A stretch of 64,000 nt of DNA from Bacteroidales bacterium (GCA_017509045.1 JAFWQP010000048.1:1-64000), one strand, 5' to 3'. Positions 47,097-55,304 are shown, counted from the first letter of the stretch. A program made the numbers and translations. The notes: generated from the letters alone by a model not told the origin.

Positions 47097-47701
47097 AATT
47101 TTCCACGTTCAATGGATAGTACGATACGCTCTATCAGGTTATCCTCCTTGTTATTGCGAGGGTCGTATGCCGACTTCAGGTTATAGCCGAATAGTCTCGC
47201 AAAAGTTTGGTAGAAACCGGCACGAATCTTGCCCCTCAGCTCATCCACCAGCACGTACGAGGTACGTCCCGTTTCGCGGTCAATCAGTTTCAGCAGCACC
47301 ATGCCCTGCGATATGGTGCAGGCCTTCAGTTCGTCGCTGAAATCGGCAAGCAAATCCTTCTCCGCCTGTTTTATTGCCTCTCTCCTCTCGCGTTTGGGCA
47401 TGTCGGCGATGCGACGTTCCAGTTCGTCTAATCGCTGTTTGCCAATTTTAGCGTAGGGGAGCATCTTTTTTACGTTACGTATCAGTTTCTGATTCTTTCT
47501 AATTTCTTTGTCAGAGAGCAGCGATGCCGATTCTATCACCTTTACTTCATTCAGTTTGTAGTAGGGAATCGTGTCGCCATCGACGATAATGCCGAAACGC
47601 ACCTTGCGTGTGGCACTGACCTGTCCTTGAATGGATAGAGGCATTACAAAGACGATTGTCATGAGGGCTGTGAAGAGGACCTTTTTCATAATAGTCTTCA
47701 T
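47093..47701 (-). CDS. DUF4294 family exported protein
   Basis: The protein has 202 residues from the ATG at 47699-47701; an ATG four codons further in (47687-47689) is equally possible. The N-terminus MKTIMKKVLFTALMTIVFVMPLSIQGQ is a signal peptide. The conserved opening GIIVDGDTIPYYKLNEVKVIE and the charged helical middle (EIRKNQKLIRNVKKMLPYAKIGKQRLDELERRIADM) are those of DUF4294, a Bacteroidota-specific family without known function. FSDELKACTISQGMVLLKLIDRETGRTSYVLVDELRGKIRAGFYQTFARLFGYNLKSAYDP is the conserved C-terminal block. It is coupled to the NlpC/P60 gene, hinting at a cell-envelope role (inference). Confidence 0.82.
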   Translation of the reverse strand: MKTIMKKVLFTALMTIVFVMPLSIQGQVSATRKVRFGIIVDGDTIPYYKLNEVKVIESASLLSDKEIRKNQKLIRNVKKMLPYAKIGKQRLDELERRIADMPKRERREAIKQAEKDLLADFSDELKACTISQGMVLLKLIDRETGRTSYVLVDELRGKIRAGFYQTFARLFGYNLKSAYDPRNNKEDNLIERIVLSIERGKL

Positions 47702-47740
47702 AATTTTCCCCAATAACTCAAAAATGTCGAAAATATTTTG

Positions 47741-47748
47741 TATTTTTG
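47741..47748 (+). promoter_or_regulatory. -7 box directly ahead of the acyltransferase ATG
   Basis: TATTTTTG ends only 4 bp before the ATG at 47753. If used, the message would be leaderless. No TTG is at 19 nt upstream, so the signal is partial. Confidence 0.4.
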
Positions 47749-47752
47749 CAAC

Positions 47753-49015
47753 ATGAAAACTAAGTTGGCTGATTTTAACTTTTTTTATAGCCTCCTGCTG
47801 CCCGTGGTGCTCTATGGCGTGCGCTGCCATTACCGTCGCTTTGAGGTAAGAGGCCGTGAAAACATCCCTTGGGGCGAACATTTCATCATAGCCCCCTGTC
47901 ATCAAAACGCCTTGATGGACGCTCTTGTGGTCTTGCAAGTGATGAACCGTAAGACAGTGTTTCTTGCCCGTGCCGACATCTTCCAAAACCCCGTGGCGCG
48001 ATTCTTCCTCACCTGGCTGCGCATCAGTCCTGTCTATCGCATTCGCGACGGGCGCGACTCGCTCTCCCGCAACGAGGAAATCTTCGACACCGCCCGTCAG
48101 GTGCTCGAAAAAGGCGTGCCCCTATGTCTTATGGCTGAAGGCCGTCATAACGACCGTCATCAACTACTGCCTTTGGTCAAAGGCATGTTCCGCATAGCAG
48201 GTGCCACACAGGTCGAACTGGGCGACAAGCCCCTCTACATCCTTCCGATGGGTCTCGACTACGACCACTACGAGTGCCTCTACCACAACGTCAGTGTCAA
48301 TATTGGTAAGCCTATCGATATCCGCCAGTATATCGAGGAATACAAAACCAACGAGCCCGTCGCGCTCAATCAGATGCGCGCAGCCCTCACAGCCTCGTTA
48401 AAGGGGTTGATGCACGATGTGGGAAGCCACGACCGCTACGACGACGAATATGCCTACTGCCATCTTAAGACACAGGAAACCCTCGCCCAGATGCAGCTTT
48501 ACAACAATTCTTTCAATCGATTCCTCTCTAGAAAACAGGTCAGCGACGCCATCGCCGTCCTCCCCGAAGAGCAGCGTGAGCCGCTATACGACCAAGGCGC
48601 TGCCTATGCTGCCGCCTGCCGCTGCAAAGGTGTTCCTCTGTGGTTCGCTTCCAAGGGCTGGACAGTGGGCAAAAGTCTCTTAGCCTTGTTGGCGGTAGTT
48701 TTTACTGTTGCCGCCATAGTCCCTATATGGCAATATTGGCTGCTCAGCAACGTGGCGCTTTTCATGCCCACCAACCTCTTTGTCCGACGTGCCATCAAGG
48801 ACCCCCAGTTCCGTAGCTCGGTCAATTATGGTATCCGCCTGCTCCTGCAGTTCATCAATGGCATAGTGGTATTCATTGTGTTCACTTGCCTACACAATGT
48901 GTGGTGGGGCTTAGGCATGGCTGCGCTCTGCGCTCTTAGTGCGTGGGTCACTCCCCGTATCTTTATGCTGTTGCGCGACGTGTGGTATGGGATAAAAGGG
49001 CCGATTCGACCTTAG
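47753..49015 (+). CDS. PlsC-like lysophospholipid acyltransferase with C-terminal membrane segments
   Basis: The protein has 420 residues from the ATG at 47753. FIIAPCHQNALMDALVV holds the catalytic His-Asp pair (HX5D, the spacing used by the Bacteroidota branch). LCLMAEGRHNDRHQLLPLVKGMFRIA corresponds to the EGxR phosphate-binding block. Two or three C-terminal helices (about 315-400, SLLALLAVVFTVAAIVPIW and others) anchor it in the membrane. It probably transfers an acyl group onto a phospholipid precursor. It is divergent from the DUF4294 gene, sharing a 51-bp region. Confidence 0.85.
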   Translation: MKTKLADFNFFYSLLLPVVLYGVRCHYRRFEVRGRENIPWGEHFIIAPCHQNALMDALVVLQVMNRKTVFLARADIFQNPVARFFLTWLRISPVYRIRDGRDSLSRNEEIFDTARQVLEKGVPLCLMAEGRHNDRHQLLPLVKGMFRIAGATQVELGDKPLYILPMGLDYDHYECLYHNVSVNIGKPIDIRQYIEEYKTNEPVALNQMRAALTASLKGLMHDVGSHDRYDDEYAYCHLKTQETLAQMQLYNNSFNRFLSRKQVSDAIAVLPEEQREPLYDQGAAYAAACRCKGVPLWFASKGWTVGKSLLALLAVVFTVAAIVPIWQYWLLSNVALFMPTNLFVRRAIKDPQFRSSVNYGIRLLLQFINGIVVFIVFTCLHNVWWGLGMAALCALSAWVTPRIFMLLRDVWYGIKGPIRP

Positions 49016-49042
49016 GCCTCTTATTACATTATGGCAACCTCT

Positions 49043-49062
49043 AAAAAAGCCCGTTAGGGCTT
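49043..49062 (-). terminator. Intrinsic terminator after the UlaG-like MBL gene
   Basis: AAGCCC pairs with GGGCTT around TAAC and is followed on the minus strand by a run of T. It lies about 170 bp beyond the stop at 49232; the sequence between shows nothing. Confidence 0.65.
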
Positions 49063-49231
49063 CTCGTTCAATAGAAATGCATTGATTAGCATGTAGGAAA
49101 TTTCGTTTTATTACCTACCTAAGAAGTATACCCGTTTGTGGGGTTATGGAGTATGTGAGTTATTGATAAATAACTTGCCCTTACTTGTATTGTGCTTGCA
49201 ACACCGCCCACTTGCAAGGTGCAGTTTTCTG

Positions 49232-49903
49232 TCAGAGGTTAGGCGAGCAGTAGTGCATCGGGTGGAAATGACGCACATGGATGGCCTTGAGAAATTGCAA
49301 AGGGCCGCGGAGCATCTCTTGCCCCAGGCGCGGGTCGACAGGAAACATGGCGTGGTCGAGACTGGGGTGATCGGCTCGTATATCGCGTAGTATCGACAGG
49401 AATAGCTTTTCCATCTGCTCCTGGGTCACTTTCACATGGCTGCTCATGCCTTCGTCGTCATTGTCTGATTCGGTAAAATACCAGTTGTTGCAGTCGCCGG
49501 CATGGAAAAGGGTGGTGCCGTCGTGGAGAGTAACTACAGTGCTGACACCCACGTCGGTAGAGTGATATGCTTGTAAGGTGAAGTGGGGCGTGGTAACGGT
49601 TTCGCCAAAGCGGAGTATGGCGAGCGGCAAAGTCTTATCGATACGCCGTCGCCGCACTGTGTCGTACGAGGGCAGCAGGTGCCACCCTTCTTCCTTTCGT
49701 TCTTCACACCAGCGCACTATATCGGGGTTGAAGTGGTCTTCGTGAAAGTGCGATGTGATGAAATATACCGCTTTCTCGTCCCGTTCCGCCTCTTCTAGGA
49801 ATTTGGGCAGCCGTCCGTCAGGGTCGCGCCAATAGTCATAGACGATAAGCAGGTCGGGGTCGCTGTAGACAAAGCAACTGTGGTATATGTAATGTAGTGG
49901 CAT
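49232..49903 (-). CDS. UlaG-like MBL-fold hydrolase
   Basis: The protein has 223 residues from the ATG at 49901-49903; a farther ATG would run back into the upstream gene. HSCFVYSDPDLLIVYDYW, TSHFHEDHFNPDIV (HxHxDH), HAGDCNNWYF (D) and RHFHPMHY (late H) outline the metal site. The compact layout resembles the UlaG/YcfH-like MBL hydrolases of Bacteroidales with unknown substrate. It begins 4 bp after the stop of the upstream hypothetical gene, so the two form a pair. Confidence 0.82.
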   Translation of the reverse strand: MPLHYIYHSCFVYSDPDLLIVYDYWRDPDGRLPKFLEEAERDEKAVYFITSHFHEDHFNPDIVRWCEERKEEGWHLLPSYDTVRRRRIDKTLPLAILRFGETVTTPHFTLQAYHSTDVGVSTVVTLHDGTTLFHAGDCNNWYFTESDNDDEGMSSHVKVTQEQMEKLFLSILRDIRADHPSLDHAMFPVDPRLGQEMLRGPLQFLKAIHVRHFHPMHYCSPNL

Positions 49904-49907
49904 GTTG

Positions 49908-50318
49908 TTAAACCAAGTCGTTTTTGGGCGAGAATTGTATGATAATGAATTGCTCGTCGAAACAGATATCTTCAAGGTTGATGCGCTCCAGAATAGGGGC
50001 TAAATTGGGACTTTTCCCGAGGTTGAGGAGCAGCTGGTTGCCCCCCAGCATCTGAACCATCTCCATGCCGGGCTGGTTCTTCGCTTGGTTGAGGGCGGTG
50101 CGGAGCATAAACTCGATGGCTGCGCCGCCGCCGAAGGAGAGAAACACGTCGCTGCCGTTGATGCGGTCTACGGTGATGTCCACACCTACAGAGCCCATGA
50201 GTGGCACAGGGTAGGAGATGCGCACGGTGTGGGTGTCGTTGTATGAGAGGGGGAGCCGTTTGCCGGCCTTGCTTTCTGAGAACTGTTCGACCTCAGCGTA
50301 GGATAAACGGAATTGCAT
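49908..50318 (-). CDS. Hypothetical 136-residue protein
   Basis: The start is the ATG at 50316-50318. There is no signal peptide and no membrane segment. The sequence alternates short beta-like strands (VGVDITVDRINGSDVFLSFGGGAAIEFML) and a helix (RTALNQAKNQPGMEMVQML), ending in an acidic strand region (NLEDICFDEQFIIIQFSPK). I do not recognise a family. It is paired with the MBL hydrolase gene 4 bp downstream and is divergent from the DRTGG gene, 85 bp away. Confidence 0.75.
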   Translation of the reverse strand: MQFRLSYAEVEQFSESKAGKRLPLSYNDTHTVRISYPVPLMGSVGVDITVDRINGSDVFLSFGGGAAIEFMLRTALNQAKNQPGMEMVQMLGGNQLLLNLGKSPNLAPILERINLEDICFDEQFIIIQFSPKNDLV

Positions 50319-50366
50319 GTTTGTATCTTTTTTATGTAGAATAACGTGTATGTGGAAAAAAAATTG

Positions 50367-50374
50367 TATTTTTG
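50367..50374 (+). promoter_or_regulatory. -7 box upstream of the DRTGG gene
   Basis: TATTTTTG, 29 bp before the ATG at 50404. The -33 region has no clear TTG. Confidence 0.5.
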
Positions 50375-50403
50375 CATTTTGAAATATTAAACAAACAACT
50401 ACT

Positions 50404-50739
50404 ATGAAAGTAAGAGAACTTGTCGACAAATTGAATCTTAAGGTGCTTTCGGGTGCCGACGGTTTGGATCGTGAAATAGAAGGCTGCTATGTGTCCGATT
50501 TGCTCAGCGATGTGATGGGCAATGCCGAGATGGGCAATGTGTGGGTGACACTGCAGGTGCATAAGAATGTGATGGCTATCGCCTCGTTGAAAGAGTTGGC
50601 TTGTGTCATCCTTGTGAAGGGACAGACTGCCACGGAGGAGACTCTGGAGCAGAGCAACGAGGAGGGCATTCCCTTCCTTAGCACCACCATGGAAACCTTC
50701 GAAACCGCAGGCAAGATATACGAATTAATTAAGAAGTAG
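50404..50739 (+). CDS. DRTGG domain protein
   Basis: The protein has 111 residues, a single DRTGG domain. MKVRELVDKLNLKVLSG, EIEGCYVSDLLSDVMGNAEMGNVWVTLQVHKNVMAIASLKELACVILVKG and GIPFLSTTMETFETAGKIYELI are the family's recurring blocks. Standalone DRTGG proteins often lie beside PHP hydrolases and hydrogenase-type genes in anaerobes (established as a recurring neighbourhood; role unknown). Here the PHP gene is 104 bp downstream. The domain is thought to be a small-molecule sensing fold. Confidence 0.88.
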   Translation: MKVRELVDKLNLKVLSGADGLDREIEGCYVSDLLSDVMGNAEMGNVWVTLQVHKNVMAIASLKELACVILVKGQTATEETLEQSNEEGIPFLSTTMETFETAGKIYELIKK

Positions 50740-50806
50740 AAATTAAGAATTGAAGATTGAAAAACTGGTGATTTGTGAAGAGGTATTGACCAACCACCGC
50801 GCCAGC

Positions 50807-50841
50807 CATTTTTCATTTTTCAATTTTCAACTTTCAATTCT
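50807..50841. repeat. Heptad array ending 2 bp before the PHP start codon
   Basis: Five unbroken 7-mers: CATTTTT x2, CAATTTT, CAACTTT, CAATTCT. Inverted units (GAATTGA, AGATTGA) at 50747-50760 make a loose palindrome across the DRTGG-PHP gap. Confidence 0.88.
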
Positions 50842-50843
50842 CC

Positions 50844-51614
50844 ATGACTCCCTTTAAGGCGGATTTACATATCCACACGGTGCTGTCGCCTTGCGGCGAC
50901 TTGGAGATGAGCCCCACGGCTATCGTGGAGCGGGCTTTGGCTCGTGGTTTGGATATGATTGCCATCACCGACCACAACACTACTCGACAGGTAAAGGTGG
51001 CACAAAAAGTGGGTCGCGAGCGGGGTTTGTTTGTGCTTGGTGGTGTCGAGGTGACTTCTCAGGAGGAGGCTCACTGCCTTTCTTATTTCGAAACTGATGA
51101 ACAATTAGATGAGTTCCAAGAGTTTCTCGATGCCCACCTTCCGCCTATCCCCAACGATGAGGACCGCTTTGGTTACCAACTTATTGTGGACGAGAACGAC
51201 GAGATTGTGGGCGAAGAGGAGTACCACCTCTTGAACGGTATCGACGTGGACATCGATGGCATTTACGAGGAGGTGCACCGCATCGGTGGGCTCTTTGTCC
51301 CTGCCCATGTCAACAAGGGGACTACTTCGCTGACCAGCCAGCTGGGTTTCGTGCCCCCCGACCTAAAGGCCGACGGCTTGGAGATAAATCGCTTCACCAC
51401 TAAGGATGAGATGCTGAAGAAGTTTGCCTACCTCAAACGTTTCAATTTCATCACCGACAGCGATGCCCATTTTATCGACAATGTGGGCGATGTCTACAAT
51501 GTTATCTACATGGAGCACCGCACTTTCGCCGAGTTCCGCATGGCGCTGAAAGGCGAAGAAGGCCGTTATATCGACACTATGGCTTTCCGCTCAGCTCCGC
51601 TAAAGAAGATTTGA
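50844..51614 (+). CDS. PHP-domain phosphoesterase
   Basis: The protein has 256 residues. KADLHIHTVLSPCGDLEMSP (metal-binding HxH at 9-11), GLDMIAITDHNTTRQV (DH), GVEVTSQEEAHCL (E, H), GGLFVPAHVNKG (H) and FITDSDAHFID (DxH) are the complete PHP metal-site set. The family includes trinucleotide and histidinol phosphoesterases. A stretch of about 50 residues between the E and H motifs (about 90-140, acidic) is an insertion typical of the DRTGG-linked PHP proteins. Substrate unknown. It is downstream of the DRTGG gene and converges on rlmH. Confidence 0.9.
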   Translation: MTPFKADLHIHTVLSPCGDLEMSPTAIVERALARGLDMIAITDHNTTRQVKVAQKVGRERGLFVLGGVEVTSQEEAHCLSYFETDEQLDEFQEFLDAHLPPIPNDEDRFGYQLIVDENDEIVGEEEYHLLNGIDVDIDGIYEEVHRIGGLFVPAHVNKGTTSLTSQLGFVPPDLKADGLEINRFTTKDEMLKKFAYLKRFNFITDSDAHFIDNVGDVYNVIYMEHRTFAEFRMALKGEEGRYIDTMAFRSAPLKKI

Positions 51615-51619
51615 ATAGC

Positions 51620-52093
51620 CTACTCGTTGTGGTATGGCTCGTGGTGGAGGATGGTGAAGGCTCTATAGAGTTGTTCCACAAAGAAGAGGCGCACCATCTG
51701 GTGGTTGAAGGTCATCTGCGAGAGGGATATCTTGTCGTGGGCGGCAGCGTGGACTGCTGGGGCAAAGCCAAAGGGACCACCTACCACAAAAACGAGGTTG
51801 CGTGTGCCGGCATTCATCTGTTTCTGTAAGTATTGTGCGAATCCCACCGAGGTGTGTTCTTTGCCATGCTCGTCGAGCAGCACAATGCGGTCGGCACCCT
51901 CCAGCCGTTTCAGTATTAGCGCTCCTTCGCGCTCCTTGATTTCCTCGGGTGAGGCGCCCTTTTGGTCTTTGAGGGCGGGAATGACTTCCAGTTCGAAGTT
52001 GACGTAGTGTTTCAGCCGTTTGGCGTACACCTCTATTCCTTCTTGGATGTAGGGGATGTCGGTCTTGGAGACTACTAGCAGGCGGATGTTCAT
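51620..52093 (-). CDS. rlmH: 23S rRNA pseudouridine(1915)-N3-methyltransferase
   Basis: The protein has 157 residues, the standard RlmH length, from the ATG at 52091-52093. MNIRLLVVSKTDIPYIQEGIEVYAKRL, DEHGKEHTSVGFAQYL, FVVGGPFGF (SAM-binding) and SLSQMTFNHQMVRLFFVEQLYRAFTILHHEPYHNE are the complete SPOUT family signature. It methylates pseudouridine 1915 in helix 69 of 23S rRNA on the assembled 70S ribosome (established). Its ATG overlaps the stop of the methyltransferase gene upstream by four bases. Confidence 0.97.
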   Translation of the reverse strand: MNIRLLVVSKTDIPYIQEGIEVYAKRLKHYVNFELEVIPALKDQKGASPEEIKEREGALILKRLEGADRIVLLDEHGKEHTSVGFAQYLQKQMNAGTRNLVFVVGGPFGFAPAVHAAAHDKISLSQMTFNHQMVRLFFVEQLYRAFTILHHEPYHNE

Positions 52094-53043
52094 TTTTTGA
52101 TAAAAAGTAGGGTGATAAATGGTGCCAGTTTGCGGCAGTCGGTTTTGCGGATGAATAGGTTGACAATCTTTGCCACCAACCCTTTCAGCCCTTTGCGGTG
52201 GCTGTTGTAGTAGCCTAGTTCCACCTCCACTGCGGCGTGGTAACGATCCGCTATCCGTTGGTATCTTTTGATGGAAAGGATGCGTTCTGTCCAGTTGCCC
52301 GTGGCAGGGTCGCATGTGTTGTAGTTGTCGACCCGTATGTTGGGGATGTGGGTGTCTACGGCAATAAGGATGTCGGGGTAGGTCAGCCCCCGTGTGTTGG
52401 TTGCCCATACGTCGGCATCCACATCGGACAGGTCTGGATAATTTCTGAGGATAAACTGTTTGCGCAATTGGAAATAGCCGGGTTTTCCGCCGTGTCCCAA
52501 TTCGTCTTGCATCATGATGCGCCGCAACCTTTTCTTCACCCAGGGATTGAATGGCGTAGAGCCGGTGGTGAAGAGCATAAACAGGTTGGGATTGGTGGCG
52601 TAGAGGTGGTGGAAAAAGTGCTCCAACTTGTAGATGTGTTCAATCACATCCATCCCCAGCACCGCGTCTGGCACTACTCCGTTTTCCATGCACCATTGTC
52701 CCAGCTCTTTGGAATCGCCCTGTAGGATAATGTCGGGCGAAAGGCCCACTTGCGCGGCGACTGCCCGCACCGCCTCTACCGCCTGAGGGTTGAGGTCGAT
52801 ATAAATCACCTTGCCGATGCCCATCTTCTTTGCCGTAAGGCTCAGAAAACCATGCCCACCACCGTAGTCGACCATGATGGTATCCTCCGCCTTCTTGCCT
52901 ATTCGCTGTAGCATCAGGTCGATGCTGCGCTGGTAAATCTCTAGGTAATAGTCAATGTTGGGCAGCATCCGCAGGATATAGTTGCGGCTATAGTCGCTAA
53001 TTGGCAAGCTGTGGTAGTCGATGTTTTTCAGTTGTTGAAGCAT
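52090..53043 (-). CDS. Class I SAM-dependent methyltransferase
   Basis: The protein has 317 residues. Motif I is MVDYGGGHGFLSLTAKKMG (about 58-76), followed by VIYIDLNPQAVEAV (acidic residue for the ribose), ILQGDSKEL and DAVLGMDVIEHIYKLEHFFHHL (motif IV region). The C-terminal half (TRGLTYPDILIAVDTH, YNTCDPATGNWTERI) does not match a family I can name. It probably methylates a small molecule or lipid. It is translationally coupled to rlmH (ATGA overlap); upstream is an octamer-repeat region. Confidence 0.82.
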   Translation of the reverse strand: MLQQLKNIDYHSLPISDYSRNYILRMLPNIDYYLEIYQRSIDLMLQRIGKKAEDTIMVDYGGGHGFLSLTAKKMGIGKVIYIDLNPQAVEAVRAVAAQVGLSPDIILQGDSKELGQWCMENGVVPDAVLGMDVIEHIYKLEHFFHHLYATNPNLFMLFTTGSTPFNPWVKKRLRRIMMQDELGHGGKPGYFQLRKQFILRNYPDLSDVDADVWATNTRGLTYPDILIAVDTHIPNIRVDNYNTCDPATGNWTERILSIKRYQRIADRYHAAVEVELGYYNSHRKGLKGLVAKIVNLFIRKTDCRKLAPFITLLFIKK

Positions 53044-53047
53044 GTAA

Positions 53048-53208
53048 TTAATTCGTTAATTCGTTAATTCGTTAATGTGTTAATGTGTTAATGTGTTAAT
53101 TCGTTAATCATTGATGCGCCAAGGACTAACACATTCACACATTTACACGTTAACACATTCATGAATTCACACATTCACACATTCACATGTTCACACATTC
53201 ACACATTC
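53048..53208. repeat. Octamer palindrome (GTTAATTC/GTTAATGT)
   Basis: The left side 53048-53108 has about eight tandem 8-mers (GTTAATTC x3, GTTAATGT x3, GTTAATTC and a degenerate copy). The right side 53128-53208 has inverted looser copies (ACACATTC types). The array fills the gap between the methyltransferase start and the GNAT-like stop, ending 2 bp from the latter. Confidence 0.82.
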
Positions 53209-53209
53209 T

Positions 53210-54046
53210 TTATCTCAGTAGTTTGCGAAGCAAGGCGTTGGGACAGCGCATCAGTTGGTAGTAGGTGGTGGGCTTTGCCCCATAAAGACTATAGGAGAAG
53301 GCTATCTTCTCGTCCATGCTACCCTCAAAATCGAAGCTCCTGCACTTCCCCGACAACTGCTGCAAGATGAGCCAAAAAAGCAGGGCGGAAGCTCCGTTTG
53401 GGTGTTGTGGGTGCAGGGCAGACAGCAGTGCGTAGGCACAATTGTCGTCAAAAGCCACAAATCGGGCAGCCTGTAGTGTACCCTCGCTGTCGCGTAAAGC
53501 CAGCAGTATGCCTTGTCCTCGCTGCAAGGCGGCGGTGATGATGCGCACCATAAAGTCCTGCGACAGCAGGTCTTTCTCTCCCCGCGAGTGCCAATAGTCG
53601 GTATGGAAGCTGGCAAATTGCGCTGGTGTAATATCGGGGTCGGCAAACAGGCTCCTCTCGGCGCGCTTGATTTGCCGCTGACGGCGGCTCTTGTCGAAAT
53701 GGTCAAACACCTGCTGCGGGTTCGAGATGTCCTCCAGTCGATAGGTGACTCGTGGAGTGCGGGTATACTCTTTCCACCCATCCAGCTCGGTCACTCCCGG
53801 GGCAAAGTTCTGCAGGAATAGGGCAGGCCGCAGGTGGCGGATGTGTGCCCTCAGCTGTATGTCGGCGTAGTTGTGGTCGGCACCCGTGCGGTACCAAGGA
53901 CCGTTGTACTGCGTCAGTTGTGGTTGCACAATATATCTTACCCCCAGTTTCGTCCCCCAAAGGTAGGGCAGGGCGGCAGTGATGTTCCCCTCGTCGTCGT
54001 GGGCAAGAGCCACATCCCACTGTTTGCCGTGGCAGACGTTTTCCAT
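53210..54046 (-). CDS. GNAT/FemAB-like acyltransferase, N-terminus probably extends upstream
   Basis: From the first ATG (54044-54046) the protein has 278 residues. WDVALAHDDEGNITAALPYLWG, QPQLTQYNGPW, FDKSRRQRQIKRAERS and SALLFWLILQQLSGKCRSFDFEGSMDEKIAFSYSLYGAKPTTYYQL fit the FemAB/GNAT group that transfers amino-acyl or acetyl groups in envelope pathways. In-frame codons upstream (to about 54124) continue the expected N-terminus (NKETYRELCETEGSRIPLFLQYWW) but contain no ATG, GTG or TTG; an ATC at 54122-54124 sits where the start is expected. True start unresolved. Confidence 0.78.
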   Translation of the reverse strand: MENVCHGKQWDVALAHDDEGNITAALPYLWGTKLGVRYIVQPQLTQYNGPWYRTGADHNYADIQLRAHIRHLRPALFLQNFAPGVTELDGWKEYTRTPRVTYRLEDISNPQQVFDHFDKSRRQRQIKRAERSLFADPDITPAQFASFHTDYWHSRGEKDLLSQDFMVRIITAALQRGQGILLALRDSEGTLQAARFVAFDDNCAYALLSALHPQHPNGASALLFWLILQQLSGKCRSFDFEGSMDEKIAFSYSLYGAKPTTYYQLMRCPNALLRKLLR

Positions 54047-54163
54047 CCACCAATATTGCAGAAACAGAGGAATCCGTGACCCCTCTGTTTCGCATAATTC
54101 TCTGTATGTTTCTTTGTTGGTGATAGTGCTGTCGAATAGTCGTCCGGCTGGGCGGACGGGTAA

Positions 54164-55237
54164 TTACTGCATCACCACAGTCACGCGGTTGTTTGCCAGG
54201 CGTCCGCTATAGGTGTTGTTGTCGCCCACGGGGTCGTCCTCGCCTCTGGCGATAACCTCGATGCGGTTCTCGGCAATGCCGCGTTTCATCAGTGCCTTCT
54301 TAATCTCCACGGCACGTTGGCGCGACAAACCCATGTTGTACGATTCGGTGCCGACGTTGTCGCAATAGCCGGTGAGCAATACCTCTAGTCCGGCTTCCTG
54401 TTTCATATAGCTTGCCAGGTTGTCCAGCTCAGGAATATAGGAGTCCTGAATGGAGGCGTCGTTGGGGAGGAACTTGATGTCGGCAAAGGTCTTGGCATCC
54501 TTGGCGGCGCTGGGCAGCAGGTCCACCTTCTTGGAGCTGAAGTCGACGATAAGACCCACGCGAATCAGGTCGTCTGTGGGCTGGGGGTCGGTAAAGTAGG
54601 AGGCATCCTTCCAGTAGCGCCAGTCGATTTCCGCCACCTTGTAGCTGATTTTGTTTTTCAGCTCCTTCTCGATGAAGATGTCGCGCAGGTAGTCGAGCGA
54701 AATCAGCGCTTCCATCTGTGCGTTGGCGGCAATCTCGTCGTGCTGGTCTTGGTCGGTGATGGTGGGGTTGACGGCAAAGATGGCGCAGATGTGCATCGGG
54801 ATACGGCCCGCGGTGGTGAGGTAGTCCATAACGGGGTCGAAGTTGCCCCAGTCGCGCTGGTTGTCCTTGAGCCATTTGAGCCTACGGAACTCGTTGTAGT
54901 TGTAGTCGATGTAGTAGAAAGTCTTGCCATCGAAGGCGGTGAACTTCCACACGGTGTCGTAAGCCGTTTCGCGCACCTTGTGCTTGCCGCCGAGGTCGAT
55001 GATGGGCTCGGTTTTCTTGCCCTTCTTGTTCAGCTCGGGCATCGTCACCTGCTCATACAGGCCTCCGGGTGTGGGGTGCCAGTTGGTGTCGGCCTTGCTG
55101 CGGAGCCATAGGCGTTTGTTGTTACCCTCGCGGGCAATCTCGGTGGTTTGTTTCTTCTTGCGGTACTGTGCTTGTACACTCGGGGCAGGCACTAGAAACA
55201 GTGCTGCCAGACAGATTATTAAGAGACGCTTCTTCAT
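54164..55237 (-). CDS. OmpA-like outer-membrane protein with unrecognised N-terminal domain
   Basis: The protein has 357 residues. The signal peptide is MKKRLLIICLAALFLVPAPSVQAQ. Residues about 25-240 (WLRSKADTNWHPTPGG, FYYIDYNYNEFRRLKWLKDNQRDW, HICAIFAVNPTITDQDQHDEI, YLRDIFIEKELKNKISYKVAEIDWRYWKDASYF) match nothing I know. The C-terminal ~110 residues are an OmpA peptidoglycan-binding domain (LEVLLTGYCDNVGTESYNMGLSRQRAVEIKKAL, NRIEVIARGEDDPVGDN). The domain should hold the protein to the cell wall. The N-terminal half has a Tyr/Trp-rich, periplasmic look. Confidence 0.85.
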   Translation of the reverse strand: MKKRLLIICLAALFLVPAPSVQAQYRKKKQTTEIAREGNNKRLWLRSKADTNWHPTPGGLYEQVTMPELNKKGKKTEPIIDLGGKHKVRETAYDTVWKFTAFDGKTFYYIDYNYNEFRRLKWLKDNQRDWGNFDPVMDYLTTAGRIPMHICAIFAVNPTITDQDQHDEIAANAQMEALISLDYLRDIFIEKELKNKISYKVAEIDWRYWKDASYFTDPQPTDDLIRVGLIVDFSSKKVDLLPSAAKDAKTFADIKFLPNDASIQDSYIPELDNLASYMKQEAGLEVLLTGYCDNVGTESYNMGLSRQRAVEIKKALMKRGIAENRIEVIARGEDDPVGDNNTYSGRLANNRVTVVMQ

Positions 55238-55304
55238 CTTATGGGTTGATAAGGTCTTTGTGTTCGTTAATTAATTATTTTGTGATAACGCGGTAGTCGG
55301 GTTT

